A stretch of DNA of 64,000 bases, taken from the NCBI RefSeq assembly GCF_037975245.1, contig NC_092575.1, positions 11,366,501 to 11,430,500 on the forward strand, read 5' to 3'. This document shows, one piece after another, positions 1 to 12,638 of the stretch. The stretch is from Apostichopus japonicus (taxonomy: Eukaryota > Echinodermata > Holothuroidea > Aspidochirotida > Stichopodidae). The notes below the pieces were generated by a model. The model had not been told where the DNA came from. It searched no databases and was given only the letters and a program-made list of their open reading frames with translations. Position 1 is the stretch's first letter. Each line of letters begins with the position of its first letter. The position numbers and the translations under genes are program-made.

Positions 1-2861
1 GCAACAGGGCCCCGGGGCCCGTGGTAATCAAACACTTACAGTTAGGCCTATAAATGTGCTAAGCAAGGCTTTAGGCAGCCGGACGCGCGGCCGTGTTTGG
101 CACGGCCTAACTAACAAAAAACACGGCCTATAATCCCTAACACGGCCTTACTATATTGTACCAAGCCGTGCTAAATTGAGTTGTTCAAAAATAAATATAT
201 AAATATATAATAACGAAAAAACACAGCTGCCGTTACTACTTGCACAAAATTATGGAATTCACAGAAAAACTATGTACATTCTTCATACACCGAGCGTCGA
301 GCGATGTGACATTTCTCAAAAATGTTACCACGTGCGTAATAAAAATACAAAGAGTCCCGGATACAACAACATACGGCAAGGCCTAACTGTACCATGAAAA
401 ACAAAATCGCGAGTGGCGATGTAAATTTTTTGCTCGACGACCAACACGAAGTTAACCCCCGTTGATATAGTGTGTAGTTTCCCTCGATCAAGAAACAGAC
501 ACTGTTGCATATGATAGATCACAGTCCAAATCTGTATATATCACCCATCACCAGTTGGAGTGGCTCGTTTTTTTTCCCCGGTTAGGATGGGTTTTTTTGT
601 ACGGAGATAAACCAACTTCAGCAACCAATTAAAAGTTGTGTATATAAATCATCTGGCCTCGCGGATTGGAATGTTAAGAGATCCGCTGGGAGATTCCAGG
701 ACGGAACACATAAAATTCGCAAGGTATGGTACTATTATTTACTAAGCCAAGCTATAGGCCGAATTTTTATCGAGTCGAACAGTGTCAGTCGGAGACATTT
801 TTTTCGTAACGAGAAGTCCAGAACGCAGGCTTGCAAAATGAAACGGACTATGCTTCACTTTTTTACTAAGGTATGGTATAATTTATGTCTAAAAGATGGG
901 GTCACTGAGCGGTTAGAACAACTCATTCTAACCGAAGTATGTAGGCTGAAAGTACCGGTTAGGTGATGCTATTTTCATGGCGCAATGCATAACTTTACGT
1001 CCTTTTGTAGGTCTAGGGCCCAGGCTAGGCCAAGCAAGCCACCTGTCGATTTAACGATAGATAGTTTATTAGAGGTTGGTGGACGAAATTTTATTGTTGC
1101 TTGTCAACCGACGTAAGTTTGCGCACTTTACCGCCCCAAAGATAGCAATAGGGTACTAAATGCTTAGCCTAAACTGGGAGCCTAACTTCGAAAAACGGTT
1201 AACCTTCACTCATTCAGGCTGTTTTGCTGACTGAATTTAATTTTTGTAGTACAGTTTGAATACCTTTATGTACCTGTGTTGTAATTATGTGAAATAATTA
1301 AAGATTTTCTGTGGTAGGTTTAAACTACTTTCGCGCAGTTTATGGTGTGCAAACTGACAACGGGCGCGATAAAAATTGATTTTGTTGCTGGTTTTATAAT
1401 TTCAACCGGACATGGCTCAATGATATTTTAAAGAATGTGAATTGGTGCATTGGAAATAGTGGAGTTTCTTCTCGACGTTTTATTTTCTTTTAATAAATTA
1501 ATAAGTTATGAGACAAGTAAAATGCAAAGAGCAAAATAAAAAAATTGCAGTTTACATAAAAATATGTTACGATTCATTATTATTTAAAGTTGTTTTTTAA
1601 CATCTTAAGCCATGACAAAGCCTTTACCTGTACTAGTGTACTATAATTTACTATACATACATTTTTGACAGAGGTCAACATTTAAGACAAGGTAATTTCT
1701 TTTAAAACCTTTTATTCATTTTATGTACAGTATGTCTTATTTCTTGCTAAAACTAATATTGCTCCCCAAAAAATTGCACTTTCAGAGCACATTTTAACGC
1801 CATCTCAGGCCTGTAAAGTGCACCAAATCGCTTCATTTCCAGGGTGCTTCGCCCCTGGACCCCACAAGGGGCCCTAAGCGGGCCCCTTGACCCCACGCTA
1901 TTGCGCAAAGCGTTCAACAAGTGCAACACCCTGCTTTCCATAAACCACACCCTACCACTGCCAGTACCAGCACAATCCTACCTAAAGCCCTGGTGCTAAG
2001 TGCAACATCAGTATAATTTTGTCCACCATTTTTAATTTCGGCGGCCATCTTGGATTGGTGTGACATCATTTACTAGGCCTAGCTCATTTTCACCTCCAGA
2101 AATGGAAAGACAAGGTCTTTATCTTCAAAAATGATGTAGGCCTAGGCCTAGACCTCGAATGAATCCAAGCAACCAATTTTTTTCTATAAATAATTTCCTG
2201 AAACTGTTTGACAGTATTAAAATATTTGAAAAGTGCTCTGGCTAGCCAATGCACACTGTACATGTTAGGGCTGGCCTGGAAAGGGTTAATGGAGGCCCTA
2301 ACGTAACGTTAGGCTAGGCCTACAACTCAAGTGCTTTACTGTGTGTAGCCTACACTTGTTGCAGCAACAAGTAAGTACGGCAACAACGTTAGGCTAGGCG
2401 TTCGGCCTAGCGCCGCTCTAATGTTTATAAAAAATTACCTTGAAAGGCTGGCAGGAATCTCTCTAGGCCCCACTCACGAAGTTTTTCTTCAACGAAATCC
2501 ATGAACTTCAAAATTTCGGAGAAACACAAGCTACAACAACACCGAACGAACACGAAAAAACAGGATAACGGCGGGTGATACAGTCGTCTAAAGTTAGGGC
2601 TGATATACAGTTGCCGCGTAAATGCAGTTAAATTCTACCGACGCGACACATACATATGCTGCAGGCCAACATCTGCATACACGTGATATAAACAAGCCAA
2701 TCATACCTCTAAACGAGTTATTGAACCGTAAACGTTTGAACTGGTTTGAAAATGATCCTTGAGGGATGAACAGAACCGGGGTCAATATGAACCGAATCGG
2801 TTCGAAATATTCTGAACCGGGAAAAGGTTCAAAAAATTGAACCGGCCTTTATTAGAGTGTA
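1..2861. other. Intergenic, no gene recognised
   Basis: No convincing coding exon is visible on either strand; open frames are short and unlike any family I know. The stretch is rich in GGCCTA-type motifs (for example around 80-180, 2290-2410). A GC-rich block at about 1740-1990 containing 'cttcgcccctggacccc' looks like the interior of an old dispersed repeat. Positions 7-20 form a perfect 14-bp palindrome (GGGCCCCGGGGCCC). Confidence 0.6.
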
Positions 2862-5800
2862 TGTAAAAGCGCAATAAAATGGCTGAAAAACTTCGAACTA
2901 ATCACACGGTCGCATTTACCCTACCTCCCTTCCCCTTCCCCTCTTTCATGGGTAACTCTAGCCCAACCATCTGTTCTGAATCGTTCGAGCGTCTCGTATG
3001 CGGAAAAAGGTAAAGGAAAGCTACCAGGGGCGTTGTGGGTAGAGGCGGGGGTTGCGACCAATTTAATACCCTATTAGTTTTCGAGCATAACAGTATTCAC
3101 GCTGGCTAATTATTAGTTTAGTTTAGTTACCCAAGGATCAGGAAGCTTTACAGTAGCTTATTTGAGAACCTATCCGTGATATATCATGGATGAACACCGG
3201 TTTACTTCAAGCCTTCTATTTTCAATAATTGTTCAGAGGGTAAAGAGGCAGGGGTGTGAATTCTCTCCCATTCCTGCTCCCGGGACCGCCTTTTAAAGTC
3301 CCCATCAACTTTTTTTCGATACTTTGGAACCACTGACCCTCACTTCACAAACTTATTAAACACTCTGGTTAAGCAAGTAAACAACTGAGTATAGTTATCT
3401 GCTTGAAGGCTACATTGATTACTTACTACAAAAGCTATGTTAATGTGACAGTCAAAATTTGCATTTCTAATTAGATACAGGTTTCTTGTATTTCTCCTTA
3501 ACGTTGAAATAAGCAAAACTTCCCTTAAGGAGAAATACAAACATGTATTCGTAGTACAGAATTATGGTTACGGTGGGAGGATTGAGTGTTAGAGTAATTT
3601 CTCCGGGTACGAAACATATGGTATGTAATAAAATTTGATGATGAATGAAAATAATCAATAATATAAACTATGATAAGTTTAATATTATTTATTATATCAT
3701 CAGACTGTAAGGAGCCTATATAAAAGCGCAATAAAATGGCTGAAAAACTTCGAACTAATCACACGGTCGCACTTACCCTACCTCCATTCCCCCATCTCCC
3801 TTCCCCTCTTGCATGGGTAACTCTAGCCTTACCATCTGTTCTGAATCGTTCGAGCGTCTCGTATACGGAAATAGGTAAAGGAAAGCTACCAGGGGCGTTA
3901 TGGGTAGGGGCGGGGGTTGCGACCACTTTAATACCCTATTAGTTTTCGAGCATAACAGTATTCACTCTGGCTAATTATTAGTTTAGTTTAGTTACCCAAG
4001 GATCAGGAAGCTTTACAGTAGCTTATTTGAGACCCTATCCGTGATAGATCATGGATGAACACCGGCTTTCTTCAAGCCTTCTGTTTTCGATAAATGTTCA
4101 GAGGGTAAAGAGGCAGGGGTGTGAATTCTCTCCCATTCCTGCTCCCAGGACCGCCTTTTAAAGTCCCCATCAACTTTTTTTCGATACTTTGGAACCACTG
4201 ACCCTCACTTCACAAACTTATTAAACACTCTGGTTAAGCAAGTAAGCAACTGAGTATAGTTATCTGCTTGAAGGCTACATTGATTACTTACTACAAAAGC
4301 TATGTTAATGTGACAGTCAAAATTTGCATTTCTAATTAGATACAGGTTTCTTGTATTTCTCCTTAACGTTGAAATAAGCAAAACTTCCCTTAAGGAGAAA
4401 TACAAACATGTATTCGTAGTACAGAATTATGGTTACGGTGGGAGGATTGAGTGGTAGAGTAATTTCTCCGGGGACAAAACATATGATATGTAATAAAATT
4501 TGATGATAAATGAAAATAATCAATAATATAAACTATGATAAGTTTAATATTATTTATTATATCATCAGACTGTAAGGAGCCTATATAAAAGCGCAATAAA
4601 ATGGCTGAAAAACTTCGAACTAATCACACGGTCGCATTTACCCTACCTCCCTTCCCCTTCCCCTCTTTCATGGGTAACTCTAGCCCAACCATCTGTTCTG
4701 AATCGTTCGAGCGTCTCGTATGCGGAAAAAGGTAAAGGAAAGCTACCAGGGGCGTTATGGGTAGAGGCGGGGATTGCGACCACTTTAATACCCTATTAGT
4801 TTTCGAGCATAACAGTATTCACTCTGGCTAATTAAAGTTTAGTTTAGTTACCCAAGGATCAGGAAGCTTTACAGTAGCTTATTTGAGAACCTATCCGTGA
4901 TAGATCATGGATGAACACCGGCTTTCTTCAAGCCTTCTGTTTTCGATAAATGTTCAGAGGGTAAAGAGGCAGGGGTGTGAATTCTCTCCCATTCCTGCTC
5001 CCAGGACCGCCTTTTAAAGTCCCCATCAACTTTTTTTCGATACTTTGGAACCACTGACCCTTACTTCACAAACTTATTAAACACTCTGGTTAAGCAAGTA
5101 AGCAACTGAGTATAGTTATCTGCTTGAAGGCTACATTGATTACTTACTACAAAAGCTATGTTAATGTGACAGTCAAAATTTGCATTTCTAATTAGATACA
5201 GGTTTCTTGTATATCTCCTTAACGTTGAAATAAGCAAAACTTCCCTTAAGGAGAAATACAAACATGTATTCGTAGTACAGAATTATGGTTACGGTGGGAG
5301 GATTGAGTGGTAGAGTAATTTCTCCGGGGACAAAACATATGATATGTAAAAAAATTTGATGATAAATGAAAATAATCAATAATATAAACTATGATAAGTT
5401 TAATATTATTTATTATATCATCAGGAATGTGAGGGGTTCATATAAAAGCGCAATAAAATGGCTGAAAAACGTCAAACTTCTCACACGGTCGCACTTACAC
5501 TACCTCCATTCCCCCTTCTCCTCTTTCATGGGAAACTCTAGCCCAAAAATCTGTTCTGAAACGTTCAAGCGTCGCGTATACGAAATTAGGTAAAAGAAAG
5601 CTACCAGGGGCGTTGTGGGTAGAGGCGGGGGTTGCGACCAATTTAATACCCTATTAGTTTTCGAGCATAACAGTATTCACTCTGGCTAATTATTAGTTTA
5701 GTTTAGTTACCCAAGGATCAGGAAGCTTTACAGTAGCTTATTTGAGAACCTATCCGTGATAGATCATGGATGAACACCGGTTTACTTCAAGCCTTCTATT

Positions 5801-8570
5801 TTCAATAATTGTTCAGAGGGTAAAGAGGCAGGGGTGTGAATTCTCTCCCATTCCTGCTCCCAGGACCGCCTTTTAAAGTCCCCATCAACTTTTTTTTCTC
5901 GATACATTGGAACCACTGGCCCTCACTTCACTAACTTAGTAATCACTCTGGTTAAGCAAGTAAGCAACTGAGTATAGTTATCTGCTTGAAGGCTACATAG
6001 ACTATTTACTACAAAAGCTATGTTAATGTAACAGTCAAAATTTGCATTTCTAATTAAATACAGGTTTCTTGTATTTCTCCTTAACGTTGAAATAAGCAAA
6101 ACTTCCCTTAAGGAGAAATACAAACATGTATTCGTTGTACAGAATTATGGTAACGGTGGGAGGATTGAGTGTTAGAGTAATTTCTCCGGGGACAAAACAT
6201 ATGATATGTAAAAAAATTTGATGATAAATGAAAATAATCAATAATATAAACTATGATAAGTTTAATATTATTTATTATATCATCAGGAATGTGAGGGGTT
6301 CATATAAAAGCGCAATAAAATGGCTGAAAAACGTCAAACTTCTCACACGGTCGCACTTACACTACCTCCATTCCCCCTTCTCCTCTTTCATGGGAAACTC
6401 TAGCCCAAAAATCTGTTCTGAAACGTTCAAGCGTCGCGTATACGAAATTAGGTAAAGGAAAGCTACCAGGGGCGTTGTGGGTAGAGGCGGGGGTTGCGAC
6501 CAATTTAATACCCTATTAGTTTTCGAGCATAACAGTATTCACGCTGGCTAATTATTAGTTTAGTTTAGTTACCCAAGGATCAGGAAGCTTTACAGTAGCT
6601 TATTTGAGAACCTATCCGTGATATATCATGGATGAACACCGGTTTACTTCAAGCCTTCTATTTTCAATAATTGTTCAGAGGGTAAAGAGGCAGGGGTGTG
6701 AATTCTCTCCCATTCCTGCTCCCGGGACCGCCTTTTAAAGTCCCCATCAACTTTTTTTTCTCGATACATTGGAACCACTGGCCCTCACTTCACTAACTTA
6801 GTAATCACTCTGGTTAAGCAAGTAAGCAACTGAGTATAGTTATCTGCTTGAAGGCTACATTGATTACTTACTACAAAAGCTATGTTAATGTGACAGTCAA
6901 AATTTGCATTTCTAATTAGATACAGGTTTCTTGTATTTCTCCTTAACGTTGAAATAAGCAAAACTTCCCTTAAGGAGAAATACAAACATGTATTCGTAGT
7001 ACAGAATTATGGTTACGGTGGGAGGATTGAGTGGTAGAGTAATTTCTCCGGGGACAAAACATATGATATGTAATAAAATTTGATGATAAATGAAAATAAT
7101 CAATAATATAAACTATGATAAGTTTAATATTATTTATTATATCATCAGACTGTAAGGAGCCTATATAAAAGCGCAATAAAATGGCTGAAAAACTTCGAAC
7201 TAATCACACGGTCGCATTTACCCTACCTCCGTTCCCCTTCCCCTCTTTCATGGGTAACTCTAGCCCAACCATCTGTTCTGAATCGTTCGAGCGTCTCGTA
7301 TACGGAAAAAGGTAAAGGAAAGCTACCAGGGGCGTTATGGGTAGAGGCGGGGATTGCGACCACTTTAATACCCTATTAGTTTTCGAGCATAACAGTATTC
7401 ACTCTGGCTAATTAAAGTTTAGTTTAGTTACCCAAGGATCAGGAAGCTTTACAGTAGCTTATTTGAGAACCTATCCGTGATAGATCATGGATGAACACCG
7501 GCTTTCTTCAAGCCTTCTGTTTTCGATAAATGTTCAGAGAGTAAAGAGGCAGGGGTGTGAATTCTCTCCCATTCCTGCTCCCAGGACCGCCTTTTAAAGT
7601 CCCCATCAACTTTTTTTCGATACTTTGGAACCACTGACCCTTACTTCACAAACTTATTAAACACTCTGGTTAAGCAAGTAAGCAACTGAGTATAGTTATC
7701 TGCTTGAAGGCTACATTGATTACTTACTACAAAAGCTATGTTAATGTGACAGTCAAAATTTGCATTTCTAATTAGATACAGGTTTCTTGTATATCTCCTT
7801 AACGTTGAAATAAGCAAAACTTCCCTTAAGGAGAAATACAAACATGTATTCGTAGTACAGAATTATGGTTACGGTGGGAGGATTGAGTGGTAGAGTAATT
7901 TCTCCGGGGACAAAACATATGATATGTAATAAAATTTGATGATAAATGAAAATAATCAATAATATAAACTATGATAAGTTTAATATTATTTATTATATCA
8001 TCAGACTGTAAGGAGCCTATATAAAAGCGTAATAAAATGGCTGAAAAAAATCGAACTAATCACACGGTCGCACTTACCCTACCTCCCTTTCCCCATCTCC
8101 CTTCCCCTCTTTCATGGGTAACTCTAGCCTTACCATCTGTTCTGAATCGTTCGAGCGTCTCGTATACGTAAATAGGTAAAGGAAAGCTACCAGGGGCGTT
8201 GTGGGTAGAGGCGGGGGTTGCGACCAATTTAATACCCTATTAGTTTTCGAGCATAACAGTATTCACTCTGGCTAATTATTAGTTTAGTTTAGTTACCCAA
8301 GGATCAGGAAGCTTTACAGTAGCTTATTTGAGAACCTATCCGTGATATATCATGGATGAACACCGGTTTACTTCAAGCCTTCTATTTTCAATAATTGTTC
8401 AGAGGGTAAAGAGGCAGGGGTGTGAATTCTCTCCCATTCCTGCTCCCGGGACCGCCTTTTAAAGTCCCCATCAACTTTTTTTCGATACTTTGGAACCACT
8501 GACCCTCACTTCACAAACTTATTAAACACTCTGGTTAAGCAAGTAAACAACTGAGTATAGTTATCTGCTT
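2862..8570 (+). repeat. Tandem satellite array, ~860-bp unit, about 6.6 copies
   Basis: The landmark 'gcgcaataaaatggctg' recurs near 2866, 3724, 4589, 5449, 6311, 7169 and 8027, giving a period of 857-865 bp. Two unit types can be told apart at this landmark: one continues 'aaaaacttcgaactaatc', the other 'aaaaacgtcaaacttctc' (units starting near 5447 and 6309). The array starts and stops in different phases of the unit: it begins at the TATA-like landmark and ends mid-unit at 8570, directly against a LINE fragment. Short open frames recur in each unit but are not conserved as proteins; I read this as non-coding satellite DNA. Confidence 0.95.
3486..3540. repeat. Perfect 16-bp inverted repeat, present in each satellite unit
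   Basis: Positions 3486-3501 (TTGTATTTCTCCTTAA) and 3525-3540 are exact reverse complements around a 23-nt loop. The same hairpin recurs at the corresponding place in later units (for example near 4351 and 6069). In the units ending near 5446 and 8024 one arm carries a T-to-A change ('tatatctcc'), so the stem is slightly weakened there. Confidence 0.8.
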
Positions 8571-9083
8571 CTAAACATTGTCTCGAAGCTGCTAAAAGAG
8601 GTAATAGGGTCTTAGGTATGGTCAAGATAAACTTCAGTTTTCTGAAAGAGGATATAGTTGTTAGGCTTTATAAGCAGTTGGTTAGACCTCATCTGGAGTA
8701 TGCTGTGCAGGCTTGGAACCCATATTTTGCTAAGGAAGTACTGGTACAGGCCCAGAGGAGAGTTACTAGGATGATTAGTTCCTTAAAGGGTGTTCCTTAT
8801 TATAGGCGGTTACAACTATTGAATCTAACCACATTGGAGCTTAGGAGGTTACGTGGTGACTTGATTCAGGTTTTCAAGATTATGTATGGTTTTGACAATT
8901 TATCCAGAGGTCATAGTCTTAAACTTCAAAAGTCACAAAGTAGGATTAATAATCGGCATAACTTTTTTTTAATAGGGTTGTGAATGAGTGAAACGGTTTG
9001 CCTGAGAAAGTTGTACTTGCAAGTAGTGTGAAAGGGTTTTAGAATGCTTTGGACAAGCACTTTAAGCATTGTAATCGGGTCTG
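8570..9083 (+). pseudogene. Non-LTR retrotransposon (CR1/Jockey-like) reverse transcriptase 3' end, degenerate
   Basis: The frame around 8618-8983 reads like the C-terminal part of a LINE polymerase, with the family signature 'LYKQLVRPHLEYAVQAWNP' followed by a Q-R-R-x-T-x-M-I segment. It is 5'-truncated exactly at the end of the satellite array (8570). The frame slips near 8962-8980 within a run of Ts. The remaining family tail (N-G-L-P-E-K-V-V then F-K-H-C) continues in another frame to a stop at 9081-9083, with further in-frame stops, so the copy is dead. The downstream stretch to about 9195, ending in 'aaactaaactaaat', is a plausible LINE 3' tail. Confidence 0.85.
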
Positions 9084-9195
9084 AATGTTTGTGTCTTCAG
9101 TTTTTTTCCTTCTCTCCTATAGGGTCCTTGATGAGGACTTGAGTGTCCCTCCTGATCCTTTTTTTTCTGCTAAACCAAACTAAACTAAATCTTAC

Positions 9196-10511
9196 ATTAA
9201 TACCCACTGTAGGTTAGGACCAGCAATCTTCTATACCCCACCCCATTTGTGCCACCGCAATGTGTACATAACCTTCACATGTTACAGGACACAGCCACTG
9301 TGCCCCTCCTTAATATGTTAGTCCACCTGCCAACAAATTTGATATTTCTGTCTAAAGGCCTGATAAGATGTATTTGAGAAGAAGGCTACGTGCTCGATCG
9401 TCACAGTATTTACCACTGACTAATGTTAATTAGTCGAGATATAGAACACAATCATGATAATTTCACTTATATTCCAAATTCATCATTAAGTGCATGTGTC
9501 GTACCATTGTCCTTTAAACATTAAAAATTATCAATAGTGTCTTACCACAATTAATTGCTCCATTTGACTAGGATAATCAAATTATCAATAGTGTCTCCAC
9601 GGTGAGTGCATCATACGTACCACAATTAATTCCTCCATTGTCCTTAAACAGTCATATTTCACTATTGTCTCCACAGTGAGTACATGTGTCGCACCATTTT
9701 AATTGCTTCATTATCCTTTAAAGTTATCAACTAACATATCCTTCCCACCATATGATCGTTGATGGCTAGGACTATCATGGCTAATACAAATTTACCCACG
9801 ATGATTGGTGAGTTTCGACTGAATCTTCCTCGTTCATCCACGAATTTCAATCCTCCTGAACTTTACGCCATCAGTAATTAATTTCATCGTCTTAATCCAA
9901 CATCAAACATTTAAAAACATAAAAAAAAAATTAATGATGACGGAAAACATGACAAAAAAGTCACTTCAGTCCATTTACTTTCCTTGACGGTTACGGTAAC
10001 CTTTCGGGTGGGTGTACACTGACTCTAATAGTGGTATGGAACATGAAAACTATAACCTTCTTGGAAAAATATAACCTTCTTGGAAAAATAAACAGGTATC
10101 CATTTTTCTGCTGATTAACTTTGTAAAGTGAAAATTTGGAAACAAAAAATACATTTATCAGTTTAGAAAAACTTATAAATAGCTACAAAAGTTCATGTAG
10201 GTTATGTTAGGTTGAGTTTAAACTTGTACGAAAGTTTTAGTCACAAATCAAAATACCGATAATATTCTAATCTACTTCCCCAATGTGCATGGTTTTGGGT
10301 ATCCTCACCAAGTTAGAAAAAATTAGTGAGTTGTTGAGGGCAATCCAAACATGACGTGGTCTTCCCTGGCATCGAATTGTATGTAACTTAATAGATAACA
10401 AAATGCTGAGTTCACATCCAGTCAATGAATAGCAGCTATCATGTAGGGTTCATGGTGCAACAGATAATGGGCGTACATACATACACACACTTAGGAAATT
10501 ACTGAGACATA
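9196..10511. other. Intergenic, diverged short tandem repeats only
   Basis: No coding exon is recognised. Between about 9480 and 9740 a diverged repeat of roughly 85 bp recurs (core 'caatagtgtct', 'gtaccacaattaatt'). At 10046-10090 a ~21-bp segment 'ataaccttcttggaaaaat' is duplicated head to tail. I found no signal-peptide exon for the following hemopexin gene here. Confidence 0.5.
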
Positions 10512-10536
10512 ATGTACAACATTGTTTTTACATATG

Positions 10537-11993
10537 ATTGTATTTCTGGACAATTCGATGCAATAACAAGCACCTCTGATGGAAAGACGTACGCATTCAA
10601 GAATGAATTAGTGATTCATTTGAACGACGCAGGTACGGATGTTGCCTCTGGGTATCCTAAACCCATATGTGAGGTCTTTCCCGGTCTTCCAACAAATCTC
10701 GACGCTGCAGTTTACTGGCCTAATGGAAAAACTTACTTCTTTAAGGTAAGTTGTAACCTGTAAGATATACTGTAGTTTAATAAAAGGGCGAGAGAGTCTT
10801 TCGTTTAATATCTACACCGCTTATTATAGAGGAGACACCGTCTACTACATGAGGTAATGGCATTTGCGTTTTATGTTTTAAGTAGTAATTAAATATAAGA
10901 ATGTCACAAATCTTATGCATGTTATCGGAATGTTCGTTGATTTTATACCTTTGTGTAAGGGATGGTGCAATTTCGCAATAGCTGATGTGAATTCGTTTTT
11001 AAAACTGAACACACACAAGGGCGGGTGAAACATCTGCAACTGGTTTCACTCAAACATTTATCGTTATATACTATATATACAAGTCAAATATCACTTCAAA
11101 TCATCGTTAGTGGTCTGTTCATATTTACAAATAAAGGGCACAAACATCAACATTCTCAACAACAGGTTTCAAAATCTCTCAGTTTCAACTTTCAAATACC
11201 AGTTTTCTTATCTCTGACAGGGAAATCAATACTGGCGTACATCTGGAACCACAATAGATAACGGTTACCCCATAAAAATTGCTGTTGGGTGGCCAGGACT
11301 ACCAGACGACATTGATGCGGCCGTTGTTTGGGGAAGAAATGGCAAGGGATATTTCTTCAAAGGTGAGCCAACTCCTTCAGTACATCGAAATTTCAAACGA
11401 AATTTCATACATCATATCCGCCGGGTCTTAATGTAGCATGGATGTTTCGTTTATGTAAATGTTTTCATTACCTGTTTCTGGAAGACCAAAACAACTCATT
11501 TAAGGGTTTGATTCAGTGCACTTTTCGATGGTATGGCTACTCGCAGTTGACTGTTTGCGGAAATACCACACTACTTTAAACATGATAAATATCGATAGCC
11601 TATCGCTCACAGTAACTTTCTGCTTCCTTTTTTCTCTATCTTCTCTATTTCATGCCAGGAACAAAGTATTGGCGTTACCTTGTTGACCTCGACAGGACAG
11701 AACAAGGTAACTTAGATACTAATACATATTGGCCGGGTTACAATCAAGGTACTATAGATGCTGCCTTTCAATGGAGCAATGGTCGCACGTACCTCTTCAA
11801 GGATGAACTGTACTGGCGTTATAACGATTATAGAGTTGACTCTGGCTATCCATTGTGGACTACAAAGCATTGGTTGGGATGTCCAACCAATGGACCAACA
11901 ATGCCACTGGATGACGTATGTGTACCGGACTCATGCACAGCTTCATCGGGTGCATCAGGTAAATCAAGTAAAAACTACTTTGATTCCGCATGA
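10537..11993 (+). CDS. Hemopexin-domain protein, three exons (copy 1)
   Basis: Three exons join in frame. Exon A ends at 10745 before 'gtaagt' (phase 0), exon B is 11221-11362 (acceptor 'tctgacag', donor 'gtgagc', phase 1), and exon C is 11659-11993 (acceptor 'catgccag', stop TGA). Together they encode a complete four-bladed hemopexin propeller. Blade starts read FDAI, LDAAVYWPNGKTYFFK, IDAAVVWGRNGKGYFFK and IDAAFQWSNGRTYLFK. A Cys before blade 1 (CISGQFDAI) and a WLGC after blade 4 match the closing disulphide of matrix-metalloproteinase hemopexin domains. No protease catalytic domain (HExxHxxGxxH) or signal peptide is visible upstream, so this is either a hemopexin-only secreted protein or the 3' end of a longer gene. 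One oddity: by alignment with copy 2 the exon A acceptor should be at 10535-10536, but the bases are TG rather than AG. Another AG at 10505-10506 is possible but lacks a pyrimidine tract. After the last Cys a cryptic donor (caggtaaatc, near 11957) could alter the tail. Confidence 0.8.
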
Positions 11994-12385
11994 CAAACAA
12001 GCTTTGGTCTTGCTAAGGTAACATACAGTTAAGTACTTCAGAAAATAACATTCATGTCACAACAACTAAACCTGTTCTCTTTACCTTTTTTGGACGATTA
12101 CCTTTTTTGGACGATTACCTTAATGGCTTGGTCCATATCGTACCATGAACATGATATCAAACTCCATATCATGTTCATTGTCAGGCTTAGCTGTTTCATA
12201 CCAAAGCCATGATTTCTGTTTAAATTGCTGTATAAACACCGAAGGCTCGTCATTTTGAAATGACCGTAACACTAATTTTACCAATAGGCCATATGTTATA
12301 TTTTGATCGCTCCAGTGTCAGGAGTCAATATTATTTCAGCAAGTCATTAGTTCATTTTAGGGTGTCAAGTCAATGCCACTAACTT
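11994..12385. other. Non-coding, small inverted and direct repeats
   Basis: No exon seen. It contains a 13-bp inverted repeat (ATGAACATGATAT and its complement) around 12146-12180 and a direct duplication of 'tttttggacgattacc' near 12090-12120. Confidence 0.4.
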
Positions 12386-12638
12386 TCAATCCAATGCAAC
12401 CTCTACTGGGACAAGCGTCACAATTCCATTGGAATCTTGGCTTCCAATTTGGTTTAGTCGAGTAATATCTCCGCACAGTACTGCAGTATATTTCTTCACT
12501 GCATTGCTACATCGCGGAAGATTTAATTGCGGCACCACCTTGCCCAGTATTTTTAATAGATATGCAATGTGATACTCATGTGGAAGACCGCTATCCCGGA
12601 TTTTATCTAAAATCCTTAGAACGCGGTCTGCGAACCTG
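12386..12638 (-). CDS. Candidate terminal exon, unknown protein
   Basis: On the minus strand a good acceptor (pyrimidine-rich, 'ctgttttacag') precedes a frame of about 84 codons ending in TGA at 12386. The translation starts FADRVLRILDKIRDSGLP and contains a C-S-N-A-V-K-K-Y segment. Its composition is protein-like rather than low-complexity. I do not recognise the family, and I found no partner exon with confidence; the frame at 12616-12906 upstream, rich in Cys and Arg, could be part of the same gene or unrelated. The acceptor phase would be 2. It could equally be a retroelement remnant or a chance open frame. Confidence 0.3.

Noticed and set aside
2862-8570. A CRISPR-like array, or a tandem family of small genes
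   Set aside because: The repeated unit is ~860 bp and nearly identical throughout, with no spacers. The 63-75-codon frames recur only because the unit recurs, and they are broken in several units.
8600-10500. Metalloproteinase catalytic exons upstream of hemopexin copy 1
   Set aside because: No HExxHxxGxxH-like zinc-binding motif or propeptide Cys switch was seen in any frame.
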